Assembly (NCBI RefSeq): GCF_000969885.1 | Contig: NZ_CP009501.1 | Coordinates: 1,488,001-1,552,000 of the forward strand | Reading direction: 5' to 3' | Source of the DNA: Methanosarcina thermophila TM-1 | GTDB taxonomy: Archaea > Halobacteriota > Methanosarcinia > Methanosarcinales > Methanosarcinaceae | DNA: 64,000 bases | Part shown: one piece after another, positions 28,941 through 41,197 of the stretch | How positions within the stretch are numbered: the first letter of the stretch is position 1 | How the letters are laid out: each line of letters starts with the position of its first letter | Translations under genes and position numbers: made by a program | The notes under the pieces: generated by a model | Seen by the model: the letters and a program-made list of their open reading frames with translations, nothing else | Told to the model about the DNA's origin: nothing | The model's database searches: none

Positions 28941-28979
28941 AAACGTTATATTCGCCCGATGCAAGAGTATATAACGTTT
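28941..28979. promoter_or_regulatory. Inverted-repeat operator candidate upstream of the IscA-like gene
   Basis: Perfect 11-bp arms AAACGTTATAT (28941-28951) and its complement (28969-28979) are separated by 17 bp. The right arm overlaps a TATA-like GTATATAAC, about 100 bp upstream of the start codon, so a bound regulator could block transcription initiation. The regulator is unknown. Confidence 0.5.
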
Positions 28980-29074
28980 GGAAATTATCTGTAAGCTGTA
29001 ACGGTTGGCATCTTATAGAAAATAGAACACATAAAATTTTGTAAAGTATGGAAAGTAAAAAAAGAGGTGCATAA

Positions 29075-29395
29075 ATGATAGAAGTAACAGACAAAGCTGC
29101 TGCAGAATTGAAATCACTGCTTGAACAAGAAGGAAAACCTGATCTTGCTCTCAGAATTTTTGTTGCCGGGGTTGCCTGCAGCGGAATTCAGTATGGATTA
29201 GCTTTTGACGATGAACTGAAGGAAGACGACGTCACTATGGAAAGTAACGGAATAAAACTTGTTATGGCAAAAGAAATAGAAAGGAACTTCTCTGAGGGCA
29301 GCATCGACTTTATTGAGGATGAAAACGGAAAGGGTTTTCTTATCCGCAACCCCTCAGCTGGCGGCGGATGCGGCACCTGTGGAGGATGCCATTAA
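29075..29395 (+). CDS. IscA/HesB-type iron-sulfur assembly protein
   Basis: A 106-residue A-type carrier. The first conserved Cys is in AGVACSGIQYGLAF (about residue 33), and the C-terminal pair lies in GGCGTCGGCH. These three cysteines can hold an Fe-S cluster or iron. The tail carries an additional Cys beyond the usual CxC. Methanogens have many Fe-S proteins, and this carrier probably serves several clients. GAGGTG precedes the ATG, and an inverted repeat lies upstream. The NAC gene follows 67 bp downstream and may be co-transcribed. Confidence 0.92.
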   Translation: MIEVTDKAAAELKSLLEQEGKPDLALRIFVAGVACSGIQYGLAFDDELKEDDVTMESNGIKLVMAKEIERNFSEGSIDFIEDENGKGFLIRNPSAGGGCGTCGGCH

Positions 29396-29462
29396 GAAAA
29401 GTAAAATCGCGCTGAATGTATTGAACCTGAAAAAGTAAAGAAATTAAAGGAGAAGCAAGTCT

Positions 29463-29825
29463 ATGTTCCCAGGAATGGGAGGGATAGGTGGCCGGGGTAT
29501 GAACCCGGCTAAGATGAAGCAGATGATGAAACAGATGGGAATTGATATTAAAGAGCTCAAGGATGTTCAGGAAGTAGTCATAAAGACTGCGAACTCTAAT
29601 ATTATTATAGAGAATGCAAACGTCAGCATAATGACAGTCCAAGGCTCGGAAACATACCAGATTGTAGGTGACGCAAAAGAAGTCCCAAGAGAACTGGAAA
29701 TTCCCGCTGAAGATATAAAACTCGTAATGGAGCAAACCGGCGTTTCTGAAGATGAAGCACGGAGAGCTTTGCAAAATTCAAACGGAGATCTGGCAGAAGC
29801 CATTGTGTCACTTTCTTCTGCCTGA
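29463..29825 (+). CDS. nac: Nascent polypeptide-associated complex protein (alpha-NAC)
   Basis: A 120-residue ribosome-associated chaperone. The N-terminal Met/Gly-rich stretch (MFPGMGGIGGRGMNPAKM) and MMKQMGI lead into the NAC beta-barrel (VVIKTANSNIIIENANVSIM), and a UBA domain closes the protein (LVMEQTGVSEDEARRALQ, DLAEAI). Archaea use an alpha-NAC homodimer near the ribosome exit tunnel. AAAGGAG precedes the ATG. Confidence 0.95.
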   Translation: MFPGMGGIGGRGMNPAKMKQMMKQMGIDIKELKDVQEVVIKTANSNIIIENANVSIMTVQGSETYQIVGDAKEVPRELEIPAEDIKLVMEQTGVSEDEARRALQNSNGDLAEAIVSLSSA

Positions 29826-30238
29826 TTCCTTTTTTATATTAATTTTGACAGAAATATTTTGACCTACTGTCGGTACTCTAATATTTTTCTACCCAATAGG
29901 GTACTTTGATGCTTTTCTACCTCATTTAATAACAACTTTGATGCTTTTCTACCTTACTTAATAACAATTCACATTGACTTGTTTGATGAATATATAATAA
30001 AAAACCAAGAATTAATCTCCTAATTATATATTCGTTATTAGTTTTATAGTAATATTACACACTGATAAGTATCTTTATCTAGCAGACGAATAAAAAATAA
30101 CTGGTAAAGAGATAAAAACAAATTATGTGATAAATGTATAACCTTGTATGGGGATAATTAGTCACGAGTTTTTTTGAAGTGAGAAACTGTTTTATTATTT
30201 ATTAAATAAGGCTTAAGTTACTATATGGGGGCAAAAGA
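29826..30238. other. Intergenic region with a 32-bp duplication
   Basis: A+T-rich region of 413 bp between NAC and the M4 peptidase gene. It contains the 32-bp tandem duplication at 29902-29965 and several TATA-like strings (for example TATATAATAAA near 29990). No gene seen. Confidence 0.5.
29902..29965. repeat. Two-copy 32-bp tandem repeat
   Basis: Copies at 29902-29933 and 29934-29965, both containing ACTTTGATGCTTTTCTACCT and ending TTAATAAC, differ at three or so positions. A weaker third copy (TTTTTCTACCC) lies upstream. On the plus strand, each copy has a TTTTCT tract downstream of NAC, possibly aiding termination. Confidence 0.85.
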
Positions 30239-31307
30239 GTGGGTAGTTTTAACAATATAGGAAATAACAATAAATGTTTCTGTGCATTCATTCCACCTTA
30301 TGTTCTTGATAATATGGCAAAAGCTGGAATTGAGGAGGCAAAATCGACTATTGTGCAGAGCCAGGCTTTCCGGGAAAACAGGGCTGAGGCTTCAAAGAAG
30401 ATGAGTCTGGGGGCTGAGTTCCTTGGAGCTGCTGTGACTACAGGCAAAGCATATGTGAAGGTATATGATTGTGAACATACATCAAAACTTCAAAATAAAC
30501 TGGTGCGTGATCAAGGAGGCAATTCCTCTCCTACAGGCATTGATGCCGTGGATCTTGTATATGATTATGCTAGTACAAATCGTGATATATTAAGGAATTT
30601 TTTTTAAGCGAGATTCCCTGGGCAACAATGGTATGAATCTGATATGCAATGTACATTACGGCGTAAAATTCAATAACGCTTTTTGGGATGGCGAGCAAAT
30701 AACTCTCGGTGATGGAGACAGCGCACGATTCGCCAGTTTTGCCAAGTCCCTTGATGTAATAGCTCATGAACTAGGTCATGGTATTGTTGAGAATACTGCA
30801 AAATTAGTGTATAAAGGTCAATCTGGCGCGTTAAATGAACACTTCGCTGATGTATTTGGAACTGTGATTACGCAGTTGGCCGAAAATCAGACTGCGGACA
30901 CGGCTGATTGGTTAATCGGGGACGAGATCATGGGCCCTGATTTATATGGGGAAGCTCTTCGTTCTATGAGTGAACCTGGTACTGCATATGATAACAGTAT
31001 TTTAGGCAAGGATCCCCAGCCTGCGCATGTGAAAGACATGTACACTGGCACTGAAGATCAAGGTGGTGTACATATCAACAGCGGCATTATGAATAAAGCT
31101 TTTTACCTTACAGCCATCGAAATCGGAACCGACGAAGCAGCCTTAATCTGGTATAATGCATTACAGAACCTCTGGCCTACTGCTAATTTCAAGGAAGCTG
31201 TCGGAGAGATTGTAAGAGCTGCACGGATTCTTGCGAAAAATAAAAGGGTTGATAAGAACGCAACACAGAGAGTAAGAACAGCTTTTAGGGAAGTCGGATT
31301 GTTTTAA
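30239..31307 (+). pseudogene. Protealysin-type M4 metallopeptidase, frameshifted in a T8 tract
   Basis: Two frames (30239-30607 and the frame through 30633-31307) together encode one protealysin-like peptidase of about 355 residues. The first holds the protealysin propeptide signature AFIPPYVLDNMAKAG and the start of the catalytic domain (DAVDLVYDYA). The second has the zinc site HELGHG (His at about residue 176), the third ligand in GALNEHFADVFG and the catalytic His in GGVHINSGIMNKAFY. The break lies in eight T residues at 30598-30605. With seven T the frame reads RNFFKRDSLGNNGM, as expected. No signal peptide is present, so the enzyme would be cytoplasmic as in other protealysin-like proteins. 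The start is GTG with GGGGG upstream. Slippage, sequencing error or true inactivation are all possible. Confidence 0.9.
30598..30605 (+). other. Homopolymer T8 tract at the frameshift site
   Basis: Eight consecutive T residues directly before a TAA stop in frame 1. Removing one T joins the two M4 frames without any other change. Such tracts permit polymerase slippage. Confidence 0.85.
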
Positions 31308-31347
31308 ATTAGATTAACCAGCATAAAACTTAACTTAGTAGAAAGTA

Positions 31348-31488
31348 GGCTCTGTAGAAATCTCTTAATTCACAACACTTCAAAATTACAACATTGACAA
31401 ATATGATACAATATATTTACGGTTAATACAATTATTTATGAATTCCATTTAGCCGATTGATGTGATTTTTAGGGGTTTCTGCAGAGCC
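31348..31488. mobile_element. 141-bp MITE-like element between the peptidase and its inhibitor
   Basis: The ends are imperfect inverted repeats of about 28 bp: GGCTCTGTAGAAATCTCT on the left, and the reverse complement of the right end reads GGCTCTGCAGAAACCCCT. Similarity extends to a CACA further inside. The interior is A+T-rich and codes for nothing. The ends look like those of an IS transposon, so it may be mobilised by a transposase elsewhere in the genome. No convincing target-site duplication is visible. Confidence 0.65.
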
Positions 31489-31653
31489 GAGAAAGCAACA
31501 GCTGTAAACTGGCTTAATACCTGAATAATATAATAATTTATAAATAATTACAGCTAACAGTAATTAAAACAGATGTTTTTATATTGAGTTGTCTCATAAA
31601 GCATTTCTAATGCCTTCGTGAAAGCGGTTGGAGCTTTTCTATGAGTAGGGCAG

Positions 31654-31986
31654 ATGGTTATAATGCACATAGACTTTGAAAGTTCAGGTGGATATGCCAA
31701 TATCAGGTTAACGTATCATGGAAACACTGACACGCTTCCCGAAGAAGTTGCCAATAAGCTCATACAGCTCGTAGAAAGCTCCAAAGTATTTGAGCTTGAA
31801 AAAAAGGAGGTAACTCCCATCTTACCTGGTCCTCCTGACGTATTACACTATAAACTTACGATTCATGAGGGAAATAGGAGAATTTCTTTATCTTTTAATG
31901 ACGTTACGGTTCCTGAATCGTTATTTCCACTAATAAGTTTTTTGCAAGAACTTGCATGGGAGCAGGCCGGGAAGGATAATAGATGA
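31654..31986 (+). CDS. Emfourin-type inhibitor of protealysin-like peptidase
   Basis: A 110-residue soluble protein. The N-terminus HIDFESSGGYANIRLTY, the helix PEEVANKLIQLVESS, and the later strands HYKLTIHEGNRRISLSF and PESLFPLISFL match the plan of emfourin, the slow-binding proteinaceous inhibitor encoded next to protealysin in Serratia and many other prokaryotes. Its position downstream of a protealysin-like gene supports the call. The gene is intact although the peptidase frame is broken. ATG codons at 31654 and 31663 are both possible. Confidence 0.75.
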   Translation: MVIMHIDFESSGGYANIRLTYHGNTDTLPEEVANKLIQLVESSKVFELEKKEVTPILPGPPDVLHYKLTIHEGNRRISLSFNDVTVPESLFPLISFLQELAWEQAGKDNR

Positions 31987-32261
31987 CTTAATCTCTTAAT
32001 TTAATTAGATCAAACATATATCAATCGAATCTGACTTATGATATTTGTTTAATTTAATATTAACCACAGAATAACCTTATGTGCATATGATTATATGGGG
32101 AAGCTCTCCGTTCACTGGCTGCTTCTGAAACTGTATAATAATAATTCCCTTTTTGGCAGGAACTCTCAACCTGATCATATGGGAAAATGTTACACTGGTT
32201 CTAATGATACTGGACAGATGAAAGGCGAAAAAAGAGATTTTAAAACAGATATAGGGTGAGC
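31987..32261. other. Intergenic region between emfourin gene and 5S rRNA
   Basis: Holds the decayed M4 fragment described separately; otherwise A+T-rich. No intact gene. Confidence 0.5.
32089..32217 (+). pseudogene. Decayed fragment of a second M4 peptidase gene
   Basis: Translation in two frames gives YGEALRSLAASETV and then YNNNSLFGRNSQPDHMGKCY and TGSNDTGQ, which align with YGEALRSMSEPGTAYDNSIL...QPAHVKDMYTGTEDQG of the upstream M4 gene. A frameshift follows ETV, and neither the zinc-binding motif nor the C-terminus is present. It is a relic about 45 nt from the 5S gene. Confidence 0.7.
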
Positions 32262-32380
32262 ATGGCAGCGATCCTGAGTTCCCGAAGGCTCGCGCACTTC
32301 AGTACAGTCAGGAACGTGGGCAGGCTTATCTTCTGTTTTGGGGAGGGGAACGGGAGTTGCCCTGCCGCTATGGCCGCCAC
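32262..32380 (-). rRNA. rrf: 5S ribosomal RNA
   Basis: About 119 nt. The minus strand begins GTGGCGGCCATAGCGG and ends GGATCGCTGCCAT; the ends pair (GTGGC with GCCAT, one G-U). It carries the usual 5S internal features and lies last in the 16S-23S-5S operon. Ends are accurate to a few bases. Confidence 0.9.
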
Positions 32381-32484
32381 ACTCGCCTATGAACGGAATT
32401 GATGAATGAAATTTGTCTATGACAAACGCAAGACAAGAAGTCATGTACGGTGCTGCAAGACTGGATTTCGCCTGGACCGGATTA

Positions 32485-35391
<2,907 letters not shown>

Positions 35392-35602
35392 ACCAGGTCC
35401 AGTAAGCGTCCAGTATACAGCACCTGTACATGACTTCATGTACCTGCACGTCAGCACAGGCAATCAGTCCTTCCCCGGAAATTTACTTACCGGGTGCATT
35501 TGATGAGTTTGAATTGATCATAGAACTATGATCGATTATTTTAATGGTTTGAGGATTTTGTTTCGGTTTATCGGCATCTGGGTGGTGGGTTTTTTTATGC
35601 TT
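35392..35602 (-). other. 16S-23S internal spacer without a tRNA
   Basis: About 210 bp. No acceptor-stem or T-loop pattern of the alanine tRNA found in many archaeal spacers can be seen. It contains the palindrome GTACATGA..TCATGTAC at 35426-35443 and TGATCATAG..CTATGATCG near 35515-35533, likely processing or antitermination stems, and a T-rich stretch next to 16S. Confidence 0.6.
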
Positions 35603-37080
<1,478 letters not shown>

Positions 37081-37310
37081 TGCTAATCGCACACTTAAAA
37101 TTAAAGGTCTTGGTCGCAGAAACTTGCACTAACAACTATCAATTCAGTTATTTCAGTTTCGCGATGATGCGTTTTTTGAAAAACTCTCACCGCCCAGAAT
37201 TAACCGAACCGACAAAATCCTCGTCAGACAGGAAAGAACTCCTGACTCCATTATTAATGAATAGTAGTTGCTGCATTTTTCATGCAGGAAACTATAGTTA
37301 TGCACTCATA

Positions 37311-37319
37311 GTATTTAAA
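37311..37319 (-). promoter_or_regulatory. TATA box of an rRNA promoter
   Basis: TTTAAATAC on the minus strand, preceded by ACC as a BRE-like element. A start near 37290 gives a 5' leader of about 210 nt ahead of 16S, normal for an archaeal pre-rRNA with a processing stem. Confidence 0.45.
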
Positions 37320-37726
37320 GGTATCTATTCCTTCTCAGATTAAGAAGAAATTTAAACCGAATAACTATAAGAAAACCTTCCAGCACAATCAAATTCGTAC
37401 TGGAACAGGAAGACATATACTTCAGTTTTAATATATAAATCTTTTTGTTCAGGAAAATTTATAAAAACAAACTTAACAATTGTTGAAAATCTGTTTTGCT
37501 ATAACCCTGAACTCCGCTCTAGAATTACAATTTCAAGAGCGGTCCACGCCTGTTTTGCGCGTGAGACATACAAAGGAATATATAATATATATACTTGTCG
37601 CCTACCTAATTACTTAGAAAAAAATAATAATAAGAAGAGAGTAAAAGAAAGCAGAGAAGCGCAGCATTAAAATAATAACAGAAAGTTGAAAGTTGCAGGA
37701 CGAATAACCTTAAAACTTGAAAAAAC

Positions 37727-37738
37727 GATATATAAAGG
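37727..37738 (+). promoter_or_regulatory. TATA box for the aIF1A-rio1-dim2 operon
   Basis: The string GATATATAAAGG is a good archaeal TATA box. Transcription would begin near 37758, giving a leader of about 45 nt before the CTG start codon of aIF1A. Confidence 0.5.
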
Positions 37739-37801
37739 ATTTAAGGGTATAAAATAAAAAATAAAATAATAAATATAAATTACATAAAAAGAGGTATCAA
37801 A

Positions 37802-38125
37802 CTGGCAGACTTAAAGAAGCCTACATCCAAACCGGATACGGAAGAAGCCGTTACAAGAGTACGCACACCGCGAAGGGAAAATAACGAGATCCTGGCAATT
37901 GTTGAAAGTCTTCTGGGTGCAAACCGTCTGAGGCTTCGTTGCATGGATGGGGTCGTTCGTATGGGAAGGATTCCGGGTTCGATGAAGAAAAAAACCTGGA
38001 TTCGAGAAGGAGATGTTGTTATTGTCGTGCCATGGGAGTTCCAGAACGAAAAAGCCGATGTGATCTGGAAATACACAAGGCCGCAGGTAGACTGGCTTGA
38101 GAAGAAAGGATACCTGAAAGGATAA
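37802..38125 (+). CDS. eif1A: Translation initiation factor aIF1A with a CTG start codon
   Basis: A 107-residue OB-fold factor ([31 protein letters not shown]) that binds the small ribosomal subunit A site during initiation. The homologous N-terminus ([20 protein letters not shown]) is coded upstream of the first ATG, and the only codon that fits the family start is CTG at 37802, with GAGG 7 nt before it. No ATG, GTG or TTG is available there. Rio1 follows with its ATG one base after the stop. Confidence 0.85.
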   Translation: MADLKKPTSKPDTEEAVTRVRTPRRENNEILAIVESLLGANRLRLRCMDGVVRMGRIPGSMKKKTWIREGDVVIVVPWEFQNEKADVIWKYTRPQVDWLEKKGYLKG

Positions 38126-38126
38126 T

Positions 38127-38909
38127 ATGGGAATGGATCAGGAAAAGAAGATAAAGCGCATTGATCGCGCTAAAGATAAGTCCAGGGTCAGGGAGAAAGA
38201 TTCCGAACGGCTAAAAGTAGAAGAAAATGTATTTGATGTGCCCACCCTTAAGATTCTTTATACCCTCTCTAACAAGGGCATAATAAAGGCGATGGGCGGA
38301 GCAATCAGTACCGGAAAGGAAGCAAATGTATTTTATGCCGAAGGCCCGGATAAAGAGCTGGCTGTAAAGATATACAGGATTGCCAGCAGCACCTTCAAGG
38401 CTATGGACGCCTATATTATGAAGGACCCTCGTTTCACAAACATTCGAAACAATAAGCGAGACATCATTTTTGCATGGACACGCAAAGAGTTTCAAAACCT
38501 GAAGCGTGCGAAAAATGCAGGAGTACGGGTTCCGGAGCCTGTGATTGCTGAAAAGAATATTCTTATCATGGAATTTATGGGAGAAAAAGAGAGACCTTAC
38601 CCACTCCTCAAAAACACGTATCTTGAAGACGATGAGGCAAAGCTTATTTTTGACACTGTGGTCGAATATATGCGTCTTCTCTATAAAAAAGCAAATCTAG
38701 TACATGCCGATTTGAGCGAATACAATATCCTGATCGACCCGAAAGACCTGACCCCCATTTTCATTGATATGGGGCAATCAGTAACCCTGGAGCATCCGAA
38801 CTCCCGGGAGTTCCTTTACAGGGATGTACAAAATATACTCAGGTTCTTCAGCCGCTATGGGATAAAGGACAAACCTGAAGAGCTACTCAAAAAAATACAG
38901 GCGGAATGA
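38127..38909 (+). CDS. rio1: RIO1-type serine protein kinase
   Basis: A 260-residue atypical kinase/ATPase. It has the RIO nucleotide-binding loop STGKEANVFYA (about 61-71), the ATP-anchoring lysine in ELAVKIYR, the catalytic loop LVHADLSEYNIL and the metal-binding IFIDMGQSV. Archaeal and eukaryotic Rio1 acts late in small-subunit maturation. It is translationally coupled with aIF1A (1 nt gap) and with the KH protein (1 nt gap). AAAGGA precedes its ATG. Confidence 0.96.
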   Translation: MGMDQEKKIKRIDRAKDKSRVREKDSERLKVEENVFDVPTLKILYTLSNKGIIKAMGGAISTGKEANVFYAEGPDKELAVKIYRIASSTFKAMDAYIMKDPRFTNIRNNKRDIIFAWTRKEFQNLKRAKNAGVRVPEPVIAEKNILIMEFMGEKERPYPLLKNTYLEDDEAKLIFDTVVEYMRLLYKKANLVHADLSEYNILIDPKDLTPIFIDMGQSVTLEHPNSREFLYRDVQNILRFFSRYGIKDKPEELLKKIQAE

Positions 38910-38910
38910 T

Positions 38911-39459
38911 ATGACTCAGTATATCAAAATCCCCAAAGAAAGAGTCGGGGTAATAATAGGTCCAAAAGGAGAAACAAAAAAGTTTATCGAGGACAAAACC
39001 GCATGCCAGCTGGAGATCGACAGCGGAATTGGAAAGATAGACATCACCTGTGAAGAAGACCCATTGAAAGAATTCAGGGTTCTCGAAACTATCAAAGCGA
39101 TAGGAAGGGGCTTCAGTCCCGAAAAAGCTCTCGAACTTCTGGATGATGACATGCTTATGCTTGAGGTCATCGACCTTTCCGATGTAGCTACAACGCCAAA
39201 AGAACTGCAGCGCATAAAGGGCAGGATAATAGGAAGAAACGGAAGAACCAGAGAACTTGCAGAAACCCTTATAAACGTTAAAATCTCGGTATACGGAAAA
39301 ACCGTATCCGTACTTGGGCACCCGGAGCAGAATACTATAATCCGGACAGCAATAAGAATGCTGCTCGATGGAGCCACCCATGGGGCAGTTTACAAGTTCC
39401 TCGAAAAAAAGCATCAAGAACTTTTACAGTCCCAGCTTGACTCAGTTGAATATTATTAA
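38911..39459 (+). CDS. KH-domain RNA-binding protein (Dim2/Pno1-like)
   Basis: A 182-residue protein with two KH domains: KERVGVIIGPKGETKKFIE (GPKG loop, about 8-30) and RIKGRIIGRNGRTRELAE (GRNG loop, about 105-125). Archaeal Dim2 and eukaryotic Pno1 bind the 3' end of small-subunit pre-rRNA and guide Nob1. The operon with aIF1A and Rio1 fits that role. Nob1 itself lies at 11.4 kb. Confidence 0.92.
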   Translation: MTQYIKIPKERVGVIIGPKGETKKFIEDKTACQLEIDSGIGKIDITCEEDPLKEFRVLETIKAIGRGFSPEKALELLDDDMLMLEVIDLSDVATTPKELQRIKGRIIGRNGRTRELAETLINVKISVYGKTVSVLGHPEQNTIIRTAIRMLLDGATHGAVYKFLEKKHQELLQSQLDSVEYY

Positions 39460-39554
39460 TAAATAAGAGAAGCCAGATTAAATATTATTTAGAAAGAAGA
39501 AAAGCCAGGCTCAGGATATTATAACTTTACATTCTTTGTCAAAGTTCTTTTTCT

Positions 39555-40961
39555 TCATTCCTGGGATTCATCAGCCTGGTCAAGATCTTCTTCGTCCTCT
39601 TCTGACCTCTTTCCTCTACCTTCCAAGAAGTTGCCTCTTCCAGGCTTTGCGTTAATCGACTCCTCACTCCAGATTATCTCACCCCTCGAGAGAGTGTACT
39701 CTGGAAAAATCCCCTCCATGCCTTCAAAAGGAGTCCAACCCGCTTTACTATGCAGGAACTCAGCCTTTATAGGACGAAGTTCGCGGGGATTCACAATAAT
39801 CAAATCTGCATCAAAACCTACATCAAGCCTACCCTTGAATTTGCGATCCAGCCCGAAGGCTTTTGCAGGATTCCAGCTTGTAAGCAGGATCATCCTTGAA
39901 AGTGGCAAAATATTTTTTCGGACGGCGGCAAGCATTAGAGGCATAAGGGTCTCAACTCCGGGCACACCCGAGGGAGCAACCTTTATATCAACATCTTTTT
40001 CGGATTCCAGATGCGGAGCATGATCCGAAGCTACCATGTCAATAGTCCCGTCATTAATCCCGTTTACCAGAGCTTTAATGCTGTGGCTTCCACGGAGAGG
40101 CGGGTTCATTTTTCCAAAAGACCTTAGCCTTTCCCAGTCTCGCGTAGACAGGAAAAGGTGATGAGGAGTAACCTCACAGGTAAAAAGAGGTTCCTTATTT
40201 TCCCTTCTTGCAAGATATTTTTCCTTCCGTACCATACCTGTAGCTTCAAGTGTGCTAATATGGCAAATGTGCGCTCTGATTTTCAATCTGGAAACAAGTT
40301 CAAGAGCTCTTTGAACCGCAATCGCCTCACACGCATTGGGGCGTACCCTTGAATGATATTCGTAGGAAGTATCGCCTTTTAACAGCTCTTCCAGCTCAAG
40401 ACGCATTTTCTCGTCTTCGGCATGGATAGTCGCAGGTGCGCCGAGGCGTTTGATTTCGGCAAGTGCCTCCTCAAAGGTTTCCTCATTAATATTTAGTCCG
40501 CCTGTGGACTCGGCCATGAAGATTTCCCCAAAAGCCGTGATTCCCAGCTTCCAGAGTTCTTTTAAATTCTCGATATTGCCTGTTACTCCGCCATTAATCC
40601 CGAAATCAACAATAGACTTTTTCCTGGCAAGCTTAAATTTTTGTTCGAAAGCCCGCCTATCGGTAGTGGGAGGTACTGTATTGGGCTGGTCAATAACAGT
40701 GGTAATTCCTCCGGCAGCTGCTGCACAGGAGCCCGTATACCAGTCTTCTTTTAAAGTCATTCCGGGTTCCCTAAAATGGACATGCACATCAATCCCGGCA
40801 GGCAGGGTAAGAGCGCCACCTGCGTCTATTATTGTGTCCGAGCTCGATACCCTGAGATCTTTTCCTATTTTGGTAACTTTACCATCTTCAATAATGATCT
40901 CGGCAGGCTGAAGCGAATTATTGTAGTAGATGCGCGTATTTTTGATAAGAATATCAGGCAT
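39555..40961 (-). CDS. pyrC: Dihydroorotase
   Basis: A 468-residue amidohydrolase of the class I dihydroorotase type. Metal-binding motifs are HVHFREPG (about residue 59) and the later His residues in ICHISTLEA and CEVTPHHLFL, with the catalytic Asp in MVASDHAPH. It cyclises carbamoyl aspartate to dihydroorotate in pyrimidine synthesis. An acidic C-terminal tail of about 30 residues (EEDEEDLDQADESQE) is unusual. Monocistronic; the KH protein converges on it. Confidence 0.95.
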   Translation of the reverse strand: MPDILIKNTRIYYNNSLQPAEIIIEDGKVTKIGKDLRVSSSDTIIDAGGALTLPAGIDVHVHFREPGMTLKEDWYTGSCAAAAGGITTVIDQPNTVPPTTDRRAFEQKFKLARKKSIVDFGINGGVTGNIENLKELWKLGITAFGEIFMAESTGGLNINEETFEEALAEIKRLGAPATIHAEDEKMRLELEELLKGDTSYEYHSRVRPNACEAIAVQRALELVSRLKIRAHICHISTLEATGMVRKEKYLARRENKEPLFTCEVTPHHLFLSTRDWERLRSFGKMNPPLRGSHSIKALVNGINDGTIDMVASDHAPHLESEKDVDIKVAPSGVPGVETLMPLMLAAVRKNILPLSRMILLTSWNPAKAFGLDRKFKGRLDVGFDADLIIVNPRELRPIKAEFLHSKAGWTPFEGMEGIFPEYTLSRGEIIWSEESINAKPGRGNFLEGRGKRSEEDEEDLDQADESQE

Positions 40962-41064
40962 GGGCGTCTATATGCTTATAAATGTACTTAAAACCTGTAC
41001 ATCAGAGAAAACAGGAAATGGTGAGAAAAAAGGTCAAAAGTATAGGAGAAAAAAGTAATCTAAA

Positions 41065-41106
41065 GCGTGAAAATGCTGTCCGAAAGCGTGAGAACGCTGT
41101 CCGAAA
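41065..41106. repeat. Two-copy 21-bp tandem repeat
   Basis: Units GCGTGAAAATGCTGTCCGAAA and GCGTGAGAACGCTGTCCGAAA lie next to each other between phoU and pyrC. They differ at two positions. Confidence 0.85.
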
Positions 41107-41197
41107 GCTAAAGCAAAAACCGAACTAAAAGTTCAGTATCAAAAACGAAAGAAAAGATAGAAGCAAGAAGCAAAAAAGAAAAGAGGGGAGAAACCAC

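Larger units (their letters stand above)
37081..37801. other. Divergent control region between the rRNA operon and aIF1A
   Basis: About 720 bp with no supported gene. The left part is the rRNA leader and promoter; the right part holds the aIF1A promoter with a TATA box near 37730. Several further TATA-like strings near 37440 and 37580 could be extra rRNA promoters. Confidence 0.5.

Noticed and set aside
35400-35600. Search for tRNA-Ala in the 16S-23S spacer
   Set aside because: No T-loop or acceptor-stem pattern could be found by eye.
38887-39417. Antisense open frames over the KH-domain gene
   Set aside because: The plus-strand KH protein has clear motifs and operon context.
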